A stretch of 64,000 bases of DNA, from contig NZ_PJME01000031.1 of NCBI RefSeq assembly GCF_002954775.1, forward strand, positions 1 through 64,000, in the 5' to 3' direction. How positions within the stretch are numbered: position 1 is the first letter of the stretch; each line of letters starts with the position of its first letter. The position numbers and the translations under genes are program-made. This DNA is from Streptomyces geranii (lineage in GTDB: Bacteria; Actinomycetota; Actinomycetes; Streptomycetales; Streptomycetaceae). Below, in pieces: positions 25,314 to 33,532 of the stretch. Under the pieces are notes generated by a model. That model was not told the DNA's origin. It ran no database searches and saw only the letters and a list, made by a program, of their open reading frames with translations.

Positions 25314-25946
25314 TCAGCCGAGCAGCGCGTCCAGTTCGGCCTCGAACAGCAGGGCCGGGTCGAACTCCATCCCGGTGAAGTGGCCGGCCAGCTCCAGGGA
25401 CAGGACGCCGTGCAGCCGGGTCCAGCAGGTCAGGGCCCGGCGCAGGACCGCGGGCGGGGCGGGGTGGCCGGCCGCCCACAGCCGGTGGTCCTCGATGTGC
25501 GCGTCGAACGGTGTCCTGGGGCCGGCCGGGGGCAGCGTGGCGCAGGCGTCGAGCAGGGTCGTCATGATCTCGGACGCGATCCCGGTGACGTCCGAGGGCG
25601 CGTGGTAGCCCGGTACGGGCGTGCCGTAGACCAGGAAGTAGCGCTGGGGGTCGGCCAGGGCCCAGGCGCGCAGGGCGCGGGCGAGCGCGGCCGGGTCGGG
25701 GGCGGGCTCGGCGGCTGCGCGGAAGGCGTCGGCGAGGCTCCGGTACGCGTCCCTGATCAGCTCGGAGATCAGCTCGTCGCGCCCGGCGAAGTACCGGTAG
25801 AGCGCGGGTCCGCTCATGCCCATCTGTTTGGCGACGGCGTTCAGGGAGAGCGCGGACGCCCCCGCCGTGGCGATCTGCTCCCACGCGCGTTCCTTGATCT
25901 CCGTACGCACCTGGGCGCGGTATCGCTCGCGCGGGGTCTCGGTCAT
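25314..25946 (-). CDS. TetR-family transcriptional regulator
   Basis: 210 aa. The N-terminal HTH includes ALSLNAVAKQMGMSGPALYRYFAGRDELI (about residues 32-60). The C-terminal domain, with LRAWALADPQRYFLVYGTP and a LTCWTRLHGVLSLELAGHF segment, is the WHG type. Divergent from an MDR oxidoreductase with a long inverted repeat between them, so it probably represses itself and that gene until an unknown ligand binds. Confidence 0.9.
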   Translation of the reverse strand: MTETPRERYRAQVRTEIKERAWEQIATAGASALSLNAVAKQMGMSGPALYRYFAGRDELISELIRDAYRSLADAFRAAAEPAPDPAALARALRAWALADPQRYFLVYGTPVPGYHAPSDVTGIASEIMTTLLDACATLPPAGPRTPFDAHIEDHRLWAAGHPAPPAVLRRALTCWTRLHGVLSLELAGHFTGMEFDPALLFEAELDALLG

Positions 25947-26006
25947 GGTTAGAGGCTATCACTCAAGTTATTGACACTCGCGGTCGATGAGTTATAGCTT
26001 CTAACC
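25947..26006. promoter_or_regulatory. Inverted-repeat operator in the TetR/oxidoreductase divergent promoter
   Basis: GGTTAGAGGCTATCACTCA (25947-25965) is mirrored by TGAGTTATAGCTTCTAACC (25988-26006) with three mismatches. A TTGACA lies between the arms (25971-25976). The arrangement fits one repressor controlling both genes. Confidence 0.65.
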
Positions 26007-26037
26007 AACGCGATAACGAGAAACAAAGGGGTCGGTC

Positions 26038-27081
26038 ATGGAGGCTGTCATGGGCACAGAAGTACTCGTCGAGGTCGTTCTGCCGGGCAAGGTGGAGCCG
26101 GAGGGGCTGGAGGTGCGGCACGGAACCGTGCCCGTCGCCGGTCCCGGGCAGGTCGTCGTCCGGATGGAGGCGACCGGCGTCTCCTTCGCCGAACAGCAGA
26201 TGCGCCGCGGCCGGTACTACGACCAGCCGGCCTTCCCCTTCGTCCCCGGGTACGACCTCGTCGGCACCGTCGTCGCCGCCGGTGAGGGCGTCGACCCGGG
26301 CCTGACCGGCACCAGGGTGGCCGCGCTGCTCAAGGTCGGCGGCTGGGCCAGCCATGTGCCGGTCGACGCGACCGATGTCGTCCCGGTGCCCGAGGGGGTC
26401 GGCGCGGCCGAGGCGGAGACCGTGGTGCTCAATGGCATCACCGCCTGGCAGATGCTGCACCGCAAGGCCCGCGTCCGCGCCGGGCAGACCGTCCTGGTGC
26501 ACGGCGCCAACGGCGGCGTCGGCACGGTCCTGGTCCAGCTCGCTCAGGCGGCCGGCGCGAAGGTGATCGGCACGGCGTCCGTACGGCACCACGACGCGCT
26601 GCGGGAGCGGGGCGTCGTCCCCGTCGACTACCGCACCGGGGACGTCGCCGCCCGGGTCCGCGAACTCGCCCCCGGCGGAGTGGACGCCGTCTTCGACCAC
26701 GTCGGCGGGCCCGGTGTGACCGACTCCTGGCGCCTCCTCGCGCCCGGCGGCACGCTCGTCGCGTACGGCAGCGCCTCCACCCGGGACGACGAGGGCTCCA
26801 AGCAGTTGCCGGTGCTCAAACTGCTCGGCCGGGTGTGGCTGTGGAACGCGCTGCCCAACCGCCGCAGCGCCTACTTCTACAACGTCTGGGCCGGGAAGGC
26901 GCTGGCCCCGAAGCGGTTCCGGACCCGGCTGCACGCCGACCTCACCCAGGTACTCGCCGCCCTCCGCAGCGGCGACGTCACCGCCCAGGTCGCCGCCCGG
27001 CTGCCCCTGACCCGCGCCGCCGACGCGCTGCGGCTCGCCGAGTCGGGGACGGTCGCCGGGAAGGTCGTCCTCACTCCGTAG
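26038..27081 (+). CDS. Medium-chain (quinone-reductase-like) zinc-free oxidoreductase
   Basis: 347 aa. GroES-like N-terminal domain (VSFAEQQMRRGRYYDQPAFPFVPGYDLVG, lacking the catalytic Zn ligands of alcohol dehydrogenases) and a Rossmann domain with VHGANGGVGTVLVQLAQ. This is the pattern of NADPH:quinone oxidoreductases. Substrate unknown. Likely repressed by the divergent TetR protein. Its last 11 bases overlap the end of the PadR gene on the other strand. Confidence 0.85.
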   Translation: MEAVMGTEVLVEVVLPGKVEPEGLEVRHGTVPVAGPGQVVVRMEATGVSFAEQQMRRGRYYDQPAFPFVPGYDLVGTVVAAGEGVDPGLTGTRVAALLKVGGWASHVPVDATDVVPVPEGVGAAEAETVVLNGITAWQMLHRKARVRAGQTVLVHGANGGVGTVLVQLAQAAGAKVIGTASVRHHDALRERGVVPVDYRTGDVAARVRELAPGGVDAVFDHVGGPGVTDSWRLLAPGGTLVAYGSASTRDDEGSKQLPVLKLLGRVWLWNALPNRRSAYFYNVWAGKALAPKRFRTRLHADLTQVLAALRSGDVTAQVAARLPLTRAADALRLAESGTVAGKVVLTP

Positions 27082-27637
27082 GGCGCTCGGCGGGCAGTTG
27101 CGCGAACTCCGTCAGGGCGTGCGTGAGCCACTGGGTCCAGAAGGTCTCCAGGTCGATGCCCGCGCGCAGGACCAGGTGCTGGAGACGGTCCTGGGGGGCG
27201 GCGGCCGAACCCGGGGGCCGGGGCGGGAAGTCGCGCTGCTCGATCTCCTGGTACTCCGTCAACTGGCGCTGGTGCAGCGCGAGATGGCGGCGCAGATCGG
27301 CCTCGACGCCTGCCGTGCCGACCACCGCCGCGGCGCGCAGCCGCAGCAGCATGGCGTCCCGGTACGGCTTGGGGTCCTGGGGTGCGGCCGTCCAGCGGGC
27401 CAGTTCGGCGCGGCCGGCGGGCAGCACCTCGTAACTCTTCTTCTGGCCCCGGCTCGGCTGTTCGGCGGGCAGGGCGCGGATGTGGCCCTCGGCCTCCAGT
27501 TTTCCCAGCTCGCGGTAGATCTGCTGGTGCGTCGCCGACCAGAAGAACCCGATCGACTTGTCGAACCGGCGGGTCAACTCCAGCCCCGAGGACGGCTTTT
27601 CGAGCAGGGCGGTGAGGATCGCGTGCGGGAGGGACAT
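27071..27637 (-). CDS. PadR-family transcriptional regulator
   Basis: 188 aa. Winged helix near the N-terminus (AILTALLEKPSSGLELTRRFDKSIGFFWSATHQQIYRELGKLEAEG) and a C-terminal helical domain with HLALHQRQLTEYQEIE. This is the PadR type with a long C-terminal dimerisation helix bundle. Usually a repressor responding to aromatic acids or other small molecules; target unknown. The ATG at 27637 begins the conserved MSLPHAILTALL. Confidence 0.9.
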   Translation of the reverse strand: MSLPHAILTALLEKPSSGLELTRRFDKSIGFFWSATHQQIYRELGKLEAEGHIRALPAEQPSRGQKKSYEVLPAGRAELARWTAAPQDPKPYRDAMLLRLRAAAVVGTAGVEADLRRHLALHQRQLTEYQEIEQRDFPPRPPGSAAAPQDRLQHLVLRAGIDLETFWTQWLTHALTEFAQLPAERPTE

Positions 27638-27702
27638 GGGTTCAATCCTAGGGACCGGACGCGGACGGCGGTTGTCCGCCCGCATGCGCGTTCGTACGGG
27701 TG

Positions 27703-29727
27703 TCAGAGCCTCGCCGCCAGTTCCGTGCCCTGCTTGACGGCCCGCTTGGCGTCCAGTTCGGCCGCCAGGTCGGCGCCGCCGATCAGGTGCGGCTCGCAGC
27801 CCGCGGCCAGCAGGTCGTCGTACAGGTCCCGGCGCGGGTCCTGGCCGGTGCACAGGACGACGGTGTCGACCGGGAGGAGGGTGCTGGTGCCGTCGACGGT
27901 GATGTGGAGTCCGGCGTCGTCGATGCGGTCGTACACGACGCCCGGGGTCATGGTCACGCCCCGGTGCTTCAGTTCCGTGCGGTGGATCCAGCCGGTGGTC
28001 TTGCCGAGGCCCGCGCCGACCTTGCTCGTCCTGCGCTGGAGGAGGTGGACGGTGCGGGGCGGTGCGGGGCGTTCGGGGGCGGTCAGGCCACCCGGCGTGC
28101 GGTGGTCCATGTCGACGCCCCAGGCGCGGAAGTACGTCGCTGGGTCCTCGTGCGCCTTGTCGCCGCTGTCCGTGAGGTACTCGGCGACGTCGAAACCGAT
28201 GCCGCCCGCGCCGAGGATCGCGACGCGGTCGCCGACGGGGGCGTTGTCGCGCAGGACGTCGAGGTAGCCGACGACGCTGGGGTGGTCCACGCCGGGGATG
28301 TCGGGGGTGCGGGGGGTCACGCCGGTGGCCACGACGACCTCGTCGTAGGCCGTCGCCAAGTCGGCCGCGGTCGCTCGGGTGTTGAGGCGTACGTCCACCT
28401 CGTGGGCGTCCAACTGGTGGCGGAAGTAGCGGAGTGTCTCGTCGAACTCCTGCTTGCCGGGGACCTTGCGGGCGACGTTCAGCTGGCCGCCGATCTCGGG
28501 GGCGGCGTCGAAGAGGGTGACGTGGTGGCCGCGTTCGGCCGCGGAGACGGCGCAGGCGAGTCCGGCGGGCCCGGCGCCGACGACCGCGATCCGTTTGCGC
28601 AGGCGGGTGGGGGCGAGGACGAGTTCCGTCTCGTGGCAGGCGCGGGGGTTGACCAGGCAGGAGGTGATCTGGCCGCTGAAGGTGTGGTCCAGGCAGGCCT
28701 GGTTGCAGCCGATGCAGGTGTTGATCGCCTCGGGGCGGCCCTCGCGCGCCTTGTTCACGAACTCGGGGTCGGCGAGCATCGGGCGGGCCATGGAGACCAT
28801 GTCCGCGCAGCCGTCGGCGAGCAACTGCTCGGCCAGTTCAGGGGTGTTGATGCGGTTGGTGGCGACCAGGGGGATGCCGACCTCGCCCATGAGCCGCTTC
28901 GTCACCCAGGTGTAGGCGCCGCGCGGCACGGAGGTGGCGATGGTGGGGATACGTGCCTCGTGCCAGCCGATGCCGGTGTTGATGATCGTGGCCCCGGCGG
29001 CTTCGACTGCCTTGGCGAGGCTGATCACTTCGGGGAGTGTCGAGCCGCCCGGGACCAGGTCCAGCATCGACAGACGGTAGATGAGGATGAAGTCCTCGCC
29101 GACGGCCTCGCGTACCCGGCGGACGATCTCGACCGGGAAGCGCATGCGGTTCTCGTAGGAGCCGCCCCAGTGGTCGGTGCGGTGGTTGGTCCGGGCGGCG
29201 ATGAACTCGTTGATCAGGTAGCCCTCGGAGCCCATGATCTCGACTCCGTCGTAGCCGGCGCGGCGGGCGAGGGTGGCTGTGCGGACGTAGTCGTCGATGG
29301 TCTGTTCGACCTCGGTGGTGGTGAGTTCGTGTGGGGGGTAGGGGCTGATCGGGGCCTGGAGGGGGCTGGGGGCGACGAGGTTCCGGTGGTAGGCGTACCG
29401 GCCGAAGTGCAGGATCTGGAGCGCGATTTTTCCGCCCTCGGCGTGTACGGCGGTGGTGATGGTGCGGTGCTGGTCGGCTTCGGCGTCGGTGGTGAGTTTG
29501 GCGCCGCCTTCGTAGGGGCGGCCGGCGTCGTTGGGGGCGATTCCGCCGGTGACGATGAGGGATACGCCGCCGCGGGCTCGGGTTGCGTAGAACTCGGCCA
29601 TGCGTTTGAAGGTGGGGTCTGCTTCTTCGAGGCCTATGTGCATGGAGCCCATGAGGATGCGGTTGGGGAGGGTGGTGTGGCCGAGGTTCAGGGGGCGGAG
29701 GAGGTGGGGGTAGGGGGTGGGGCTCAT
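27703..29727 (-). CDS. NADPH-dependent 2,4-dienoyl-CoA reductase-like flavoprotein (FadH type)
   Basis: 674 aa, the usual length. N-terminal Old Yellow Enzyme barrel (FMN), a 4Fe-4S cluster motif CIGCNQACLDHTFSGQITSC, then FAD- and NADPH-binding Rossmann domains (VVGAGPAGLACAV; ILGAGGIGFDVAEYL). FadH reduces dienoyl-CoA in unsaturated fatty-acid oxidation. The same architecture occurs in amine demethylases such as dimethylglycine dehydrogenase DgcA of pseudomonads, so a link to the nearby betaine pathway cannot be excluded. The start is the ATG behind GGAGAGG; upstream lies the palindrome TGCAACTAGTTGCA (29794-29807). Confidence 0.85.
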   Translation of the reverse strand: MSPTPYPHLLRPLNLGHTTLPNRILMGSMHIGLEEADPTFKRMAEFYATRARGGVSLIVTGGIAPNDAGRPYEGGAKLTTDAEADQHRTITTAVHAEGGKIALQILHFGRYAYHRNLVAPSPLQAPISPYPPHELTTTEVEQTIDDYVRTATLARRAGYDGVEIMGSEGYLINEFIAARTNHRTDHWGGSYENRMRFPVEIVRRVREAVGEDFILIYRLSMLDLVPGGSTLPEVISLAKAVEAAGATIINTGIGWHEARIPTIATSVPRGAYTWVTKRLMGEVGIPLVATNRINTPELAEQLLADGCADMVSMARPMLADPEFVNKAREGRPEAINTCIGCNQACLDHTFSGQITSCLVNPRACHETELVLAPTRLRKRIAVVGAGPAGLACAVSAAERGHHVTLFDAAPEIGGQLNVARKVPGKQEFDETLRYFRHQLDAHEVDVRLNTRATAADLATAYDEVVVATGVTPRTPDIPGVDHPSVVGYLDVLRDNAPVGDRVAILGAGGIGFDVAEYLTDSGDKAHEDPATYFRAWGVDMDHRTPGGLTAPERPAPPRTVHLLQRRTSKVGAGLGKTTGWIHRTELKHRGVTMTPGVVYDRIDDAGLHITVDGTSTLLPVDTVVLCTGQDPRRDLYDDLLAAGCEPHLIGGADLAAELDAKRAVKQGTELAARL

Positions 29728-30060
29728 GGGGGCCTCTCCGGGTGGGGTGGGGGTGGGCTGGTTCTGCCTTTGTAGGGGACGTGGGGGGTGTTGTGCAACT
29801 AGTTGCATAATGGCGTGCGGCACATTGCCGTGCTTTCCTCGCCCCCGCCGCCCCTACCCGTCCCATCCCTGGAGGCTGCCGCCCCCAGACCCCCGCCTAT
29901 CGCGCTGAACGCGCTCGTCCTCAAACGCCGGACGGGCTGGAGATGCCTGGGCCTTGGCTGGATGGATGCAGTAAACGGGTGGGTGGGCGGGAAAAATCGG
30001 CCTCGGCGGCCCCGCCCTCATGTCCCGGACGGGCCGCGTGGGGGTGTGCGTCTGTCCATT
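29728..30060. other. Intergenic region between fadH-like gene and icmF
   Basis: About 330 bases without a gene. Near the fadH start is the perfect palindrome TGCAACTAGTTGCA (29794-29807), a candidate operator. A Streptomyces dispersed repeat occupies about 29881-29945. The rest is unremarkable G-rich spacer. Confidence 0.6.
29881..29945 (-). repeat. Streptomyces dispersed intergenic repeat (second family)
   Basis: CTCGTCCTCAAAC at 29914-29926 and GGACGGGCTGG at 29930-29940, together with CCCCCAGACCCCCG at 29882-29895, form an element I recognise from many Streptomyces intergenic regions. The reverse complement of the same blocks reappears inside the soxDA gene at 58225-58312. Confidence 0.65.
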
Positions 30061-30103
30061 TACTAGGACGTCCTAGTATCCTCACTAGTAGGACGTCCTA
30101 GTA
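30061..30103. promoter_or_regulatory. Twin palindromic operator before icmF
   Basis: TACTAGGACGTCCTAGTA (30061-30078, perfect 18-bp palindrome) is followed by a second copy of TAGGACGTCCTAGTA (30089-30103). The palindrome centres are 25 bp apart. The second site ends 16 bases before the preferred start codon, so a bound repressor would block promoter clearance or translation initiation. Confidence 0.75.
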
Positions 30104-30119
30104 AATGGGAAGGCAACCC

Positions 30120-33100
30120 ATGACCGCGAGCGATCTCCACCGTCCCGTGCACCCCGTCCGGCTGGTTACCGCCTCGGCGTTGTTCGATGGGCATGACGCG
30201 TCGATCAACATCATGCGGCGGATCTTTCAGTCCCAGGGTGCCGAGGTGATCCACCTGGGGCACAACCGGTCCGTGCGGGAGGTCGTCGATGCCGCGCTGG
30301 AAGAGGACGCGCACGGGGTTGCCGTGTCCTCCTATCAAGGCGGGCACGTCGAGTACTTCGAGTACCTTGTCGAGTCGCTTCGCGGGCAGGGGGCCGAGCA
30401 TATTCAGGTGGTCGGAGGCGGGGGCGGGGTCATCGTGCCCGAGGAGATCGCCCGGCTGCGGCGCAGCGGTGTCACCATCTTCTCGCCCGAGGACGGGCAG
30501 CGGATGGGGCTTGCCGGGATGGTCAACTCCGTCGTTCGGGATTGTGACTTCGACCTTTGGGACAGTAAGGCTGTTGATGCCGCCGCCGTGCTCACCGGTG
30601 ATCGGTTCGCCATCGCCCGTGCCATCACCGGCGCCGAGCTGGGCAAGCTGCCCCCCGAGCTGCTGGAGCAGGTCCGGGCCGCCGCTGCCGCTCGGGTCAC
30701 GCCCGTTCTCGGGATCACCGGTACCGGCGGCTCCGGCAAGTCCTCACTCACCGATGAACTCGTACGACGGTTCCGTGTCGACCAGCAGGACAAGCTGCGG
30801 ATCGCTGTCATCGCCGTCGACCCCACCCGGCGGCGCGGTGGCGGGGCGCTGCTCGGTGACCGGATTCGGATGAACTCCCTCGACGGCAGCCGGGTCTTCT
30901 TCCGGAGCCTCGCCACGCGGGGGAGCCGGGAGCTGCCCGAGCATCTGTCCGACGTCATCGACGTCGTCAAGGCCGCCGGGTTCGATCTCGTGATCGTGGA
31001 GACGCCGGGGATCGGGCAAGGCGACGCTGCGATCGTGCCGTACGTCGACACCTCCATGTACGTGATGACGCCCGAGTTCGGCGCCGCCTCGCAGTTGGAG
31101 AAGATCGACATGCTCGACTTCGCCGACGTCGTCGCCATCAACAAGTTCGAGCGGCGCGGCGCCAAGGACGCGATGCGGGACGTGGGGCGGCAGCTCGTCC
31201 GGAACCGGGAGGCGTTCGGGCAGCGGCCCGAGGACATGCCCGTGTTCGGGACCTCGGCGGCCACCTTCAACGACGACGGTGTCACCGCCCTCTACCAGCA
31301 CCTGCGGGACGGACTGGCCGAGCGTGGGCTGTCGCTGTCCGAGGGTGCTCTCGCGCCCGTCACCGTGCGGCACTCCTCCGGCATCCGGCGCGTCGTCCCC
31401 GCCGAACGCGTCCGCTATCTCGCCGAGATCACCGAGGCCGTCCGGGCCTATCACGCCCGTACGGAGGCTCTCGCCGATGCCGCTCGGCGGGTGCAGCGGT
31501 TGGATTTCGTCAGGTGTGAGCTGGACGAGGTCGGGAGCGATGCGGGGGGTGTCGAGACCCTGCTCGCCGACGCCCGGCGTCAGCTGTCTCCCGATGTCGC
31601 CGATCAGATCCGGGACTGGCCCGCGGTCGTGGCCTCGTACTCCGGCGACGAGCAGGTTGTGAAGGTGCGGGACCGGGAGATCCGTACGGCGTTGAATCGT
31701 GAGTCCCTCTCCGGTAATAAGATTCCTCGGGTCGCTCTGCCCGCTTTTACCGACCACGGGGAGCTGGTCCGCTTCTGGCGGCGGGAGAATCTGCCCGGTC
31801 TCTTCCCCTTCACCGCCGGGGTGTTCCCCTTCAAGCGGGACGGTGAGGATCCGGCGCGGATGTTCGCGGGGGAGGGCGATCCGTTCCGTACGAACCGGCG
31901 CTTCAAGCTGCTCTCCGAGGGGCAGCCCGCCACCCGGCTGTCCACCGCCTTCGACTCCGTCACCCTCTACGGCCGCGACCCCGACGAACGCCCCGACATC
32001 TACGGCAAGGTCGGCACCTCGGGGGTCTCCGTCGCCACCCTGGAGGACATGAAGGCGCTCTACGACGGGTTCGATCTCGTCGCTCCCACGACCTCCGTCT
32101 CCATGACCATCAATGGGCCCGCGCCCACCGTTCTCGCCTTCTTCCTCAACACCGTCATCGATCAGAGGGTTGACGCCTTCCGGGCCGCCGAGGGGCGTGA
32201 GCCCTCGGCGGAGGAGGCCGGCGAGCTGCGGGCGCACGCGCTCGCCAACGTGCGCGGGACCGTGCAGGCCGACATCCTCAAGGAGGACCAGGGGCAGAAC
32301 ACCTGCCTCTTCTCCACCGAGTTCTCGCTGCGGATGATGGCCGACATCCAGGAGTGGTTCATCGAGCAGAAGGTCCGCAACTTCTACTCGGTCTCCATCT
32401 CCGGCTACCACATCGCCGAGGCCGGGGCGAACCCGATCAGCCAGCTCGCCTTCACCCTCGCCAACGGGTTCACCTACGTCGAGGCCTATCTCGCGCGTGG
32501 CATGCGCATCGACGACTTCGCGCCCAATCTGTCCTTCTTCTTCTCCAATGGGATGGACCCCGAGTACTCCGTGCTGGGGCGGGTCGCCCGCCGTATCTGG
32601 GCCGTCGCCATGAAGGAGCGGTACGGGGCCAACGAGCGCAGCCAGAAGCTGAAGTACCACGTCCAGACCTCGGGTCGTTCCCTGCACGCCCAGGAGATGG
32701 ACTTCAACGACATCCGCACCACCCTCCAGGGGCTCATCGCTATCTACGACAACGCCAACTCCCTGCACACCAACGCCTACGACGAGGCCGTCACCACCCC
32801 GTCCGAGGAGTCCGTGCGGCGGGCGCTGGCCATCCAGCTGATCATCAACCGGGAGTGGGGGCTCGCCATGAACGAGAACCCGCTCCAGGGGTCGTTCATC
32901 ATCGACCAGCTCACCGACCTGGTCGAGGAGGCCGTGCTCGCCGAGTTCGACCGCATCAACGAGCGGGGTGGGGTGCTCGGGGCCATGGAGACCGGGTACC
33001 AGCGCGGGCGCATCCAGGACGAGTCGATGCTGTACGAGCAGCGCAAGCACGACGGCACGCTGCCGATCATCGGCGTCAACACCTTCCGCCGTCCCGGTGG

Positions 33101-33353
33101 CGAGGGTGCGCCCCACGAGGTCGAGCTGGCCCGCGCCACGGAGACGGAGAAGGAGTCCCAGCTCACGCGGGTCCGCGACTTCCAGAACGCGCACGGTGCC
33201 GAGGCCGCGCAGGCCCTCGCCCGGCTGAAGGAGGCCGCGGTGGGCGGCGAGAACGCCTTCGAGGCGCTGATGGCCGCCGCCCGCGTGTGCACACTCCGCC
33301 AGGTCACCGAGGCGTTCTTCGAGATCGGCGGCCAGTATCGGAGGAATGTCTGA
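30120..33353 (+). CDS. icmF: Fused isobutyryl-CoA mutase IcmF (adenosylcobalamin-dependent)
   Basis: 1077 aa. Order: N-terminal B12-binding domain (DGHDAS with the cobalt-ligand His at about residue 25), MeaI-type GTPase chaperone (Walker A GTGGSGKSS near residue 200), then the mutase barrel (about 540-1060; FPFTAGVFPFKR, SVSISGYHIAEAGANP). IcmF interconverts isobutyryl-CoA and n-butyryl-CoA, and can act on isovaleryl/pivalyl-CoA, with the G-domain supporting cofactor loading. The ATG at 30120 was chosen for its GGAAGG; ATG 30105 adds five residues and would lie inside the operator region. No TetR gene is adjacent to explain the operator. Confidence 0.93.
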   Translation: MTASDLHRPVHPVRLVTASALFDGHDASINIMRRIFQSQGAEVIHLGHNRSVREVVDAALEEDAHGVAVSSYQGGHVEYFEYLVESLRGQGAEHIQVVGGGGGVIVPEEIARLRRSGVTIFSPEDGQRMGLAGMVNSVVRDCDFDLWDSKAVDAAAVLTGDRFAIARAITGAELGKLPPELLEQVRAAAAARVTPVLGITGTGGSGKSSLTDELVRRFRVDQQDKLRIAVIAVDPTRRRGGGALLGDRIRMNSLDGSRVFFRSLATRGSRELPEHLSDVIDVVKAAGFDLVIVETPGIGQGDAAIVPYVDTSMYVMTPEFGAASQLEKIDMLDFADVVAINKFERRGAKDAMRDVGRQLVRNREAFGQRPEDMPVFGTSAATFNDDGVTALYQHLRDGLAERGLSLSEGALAPVTVRHSSGIRRVVPAERVRYLAEITEAVRAYHARTEALADAARRVQRLDFVRCELDEVGSDAGGVETLLADARRQLSPDVADQIRDWPAVVASYSGDEQVVKVRDREIRTALNRESLSGNKIPRVALPAFTDHGELVRFWRRENLPGLFPFTAGVFPFKRDGEDPARMFAGEGDPFRTNRRFKLLSEGQPATRLSTAFDSVTLYGRDPDERPDIYGKVGTSGVSVATLEDMKALYDGFDLVAPTTSVSMTINGPAPTVLAFFLNTVIDQRVDAFRAAEGREPSAEEAGELRAHALANVRGTVQADILKEDQGQNTCLFSTEFSLRMMADIQEWFIEQKVRNFYSVSISGYHIAEAGANPISQLAFTLANGFTYVEAYLARGMRIDDFAPNLSFFFSNGMDPEYSVLGRVARRIWAVAMKERYGANERSQKLKYHVQTSGRSLHAQEMDFNDIRTTLQGLIAIYDNANSLHTNAYDEAVTTPSEESVRRALAIQLIINREWGLAMNENPLQGSFIIDQLTDLVEEAVLAEFDRINERGGVLGAMETGYQRGRIQDESMLYEQRKHDGTLPIIGVNTFRRPGGEGAPHEVELARATETEKESQLTRVRDFQNAHGAEAAQALARLKEAAVGGENAFEALMAAARVCTLRQVTEAFFEIGGQYRRNV

Positions 33354-33467
33354 CGAAAGGCCGGGGGCGGCTGACGAGCGGCTGGGGAGCGGTCGGGGAG
33401 CGACAGGGCGGCGGCCGGGGGTGCCTGCAGCGTTCTTGACCGCTGCTTGGCTCTCCATGATGCTGTG

Positions 33468-33501
33468 TTGCGACACGTGAGATGTGTGCCGTAATGAGCA
33501 A
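33468..33501. promoter_or_regulatory. Tandem IclR-type operator upstream of mscR-like gene
   Basis: Two TTGCG-N5-CGCAA-like sites (TTGCG-acacg-TGAGA and TGCCG-taatg-AGCAA) have centres 19 bp apart. The outer half-sites are strong, the inner ones weak. Same geometry as five other promoters of the betaine region. Confidence 0.55.
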
Positions 33502-33532
33502 CATCCAGTCTCGTACCAGCCGAGGAGTGGCC

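Noticed and set aside
30744..33476. Long minus-strand open frame opposite icmF
   Set aside because: It has no recognisable domain and lies entirely antisense to a confidently identified mutase.
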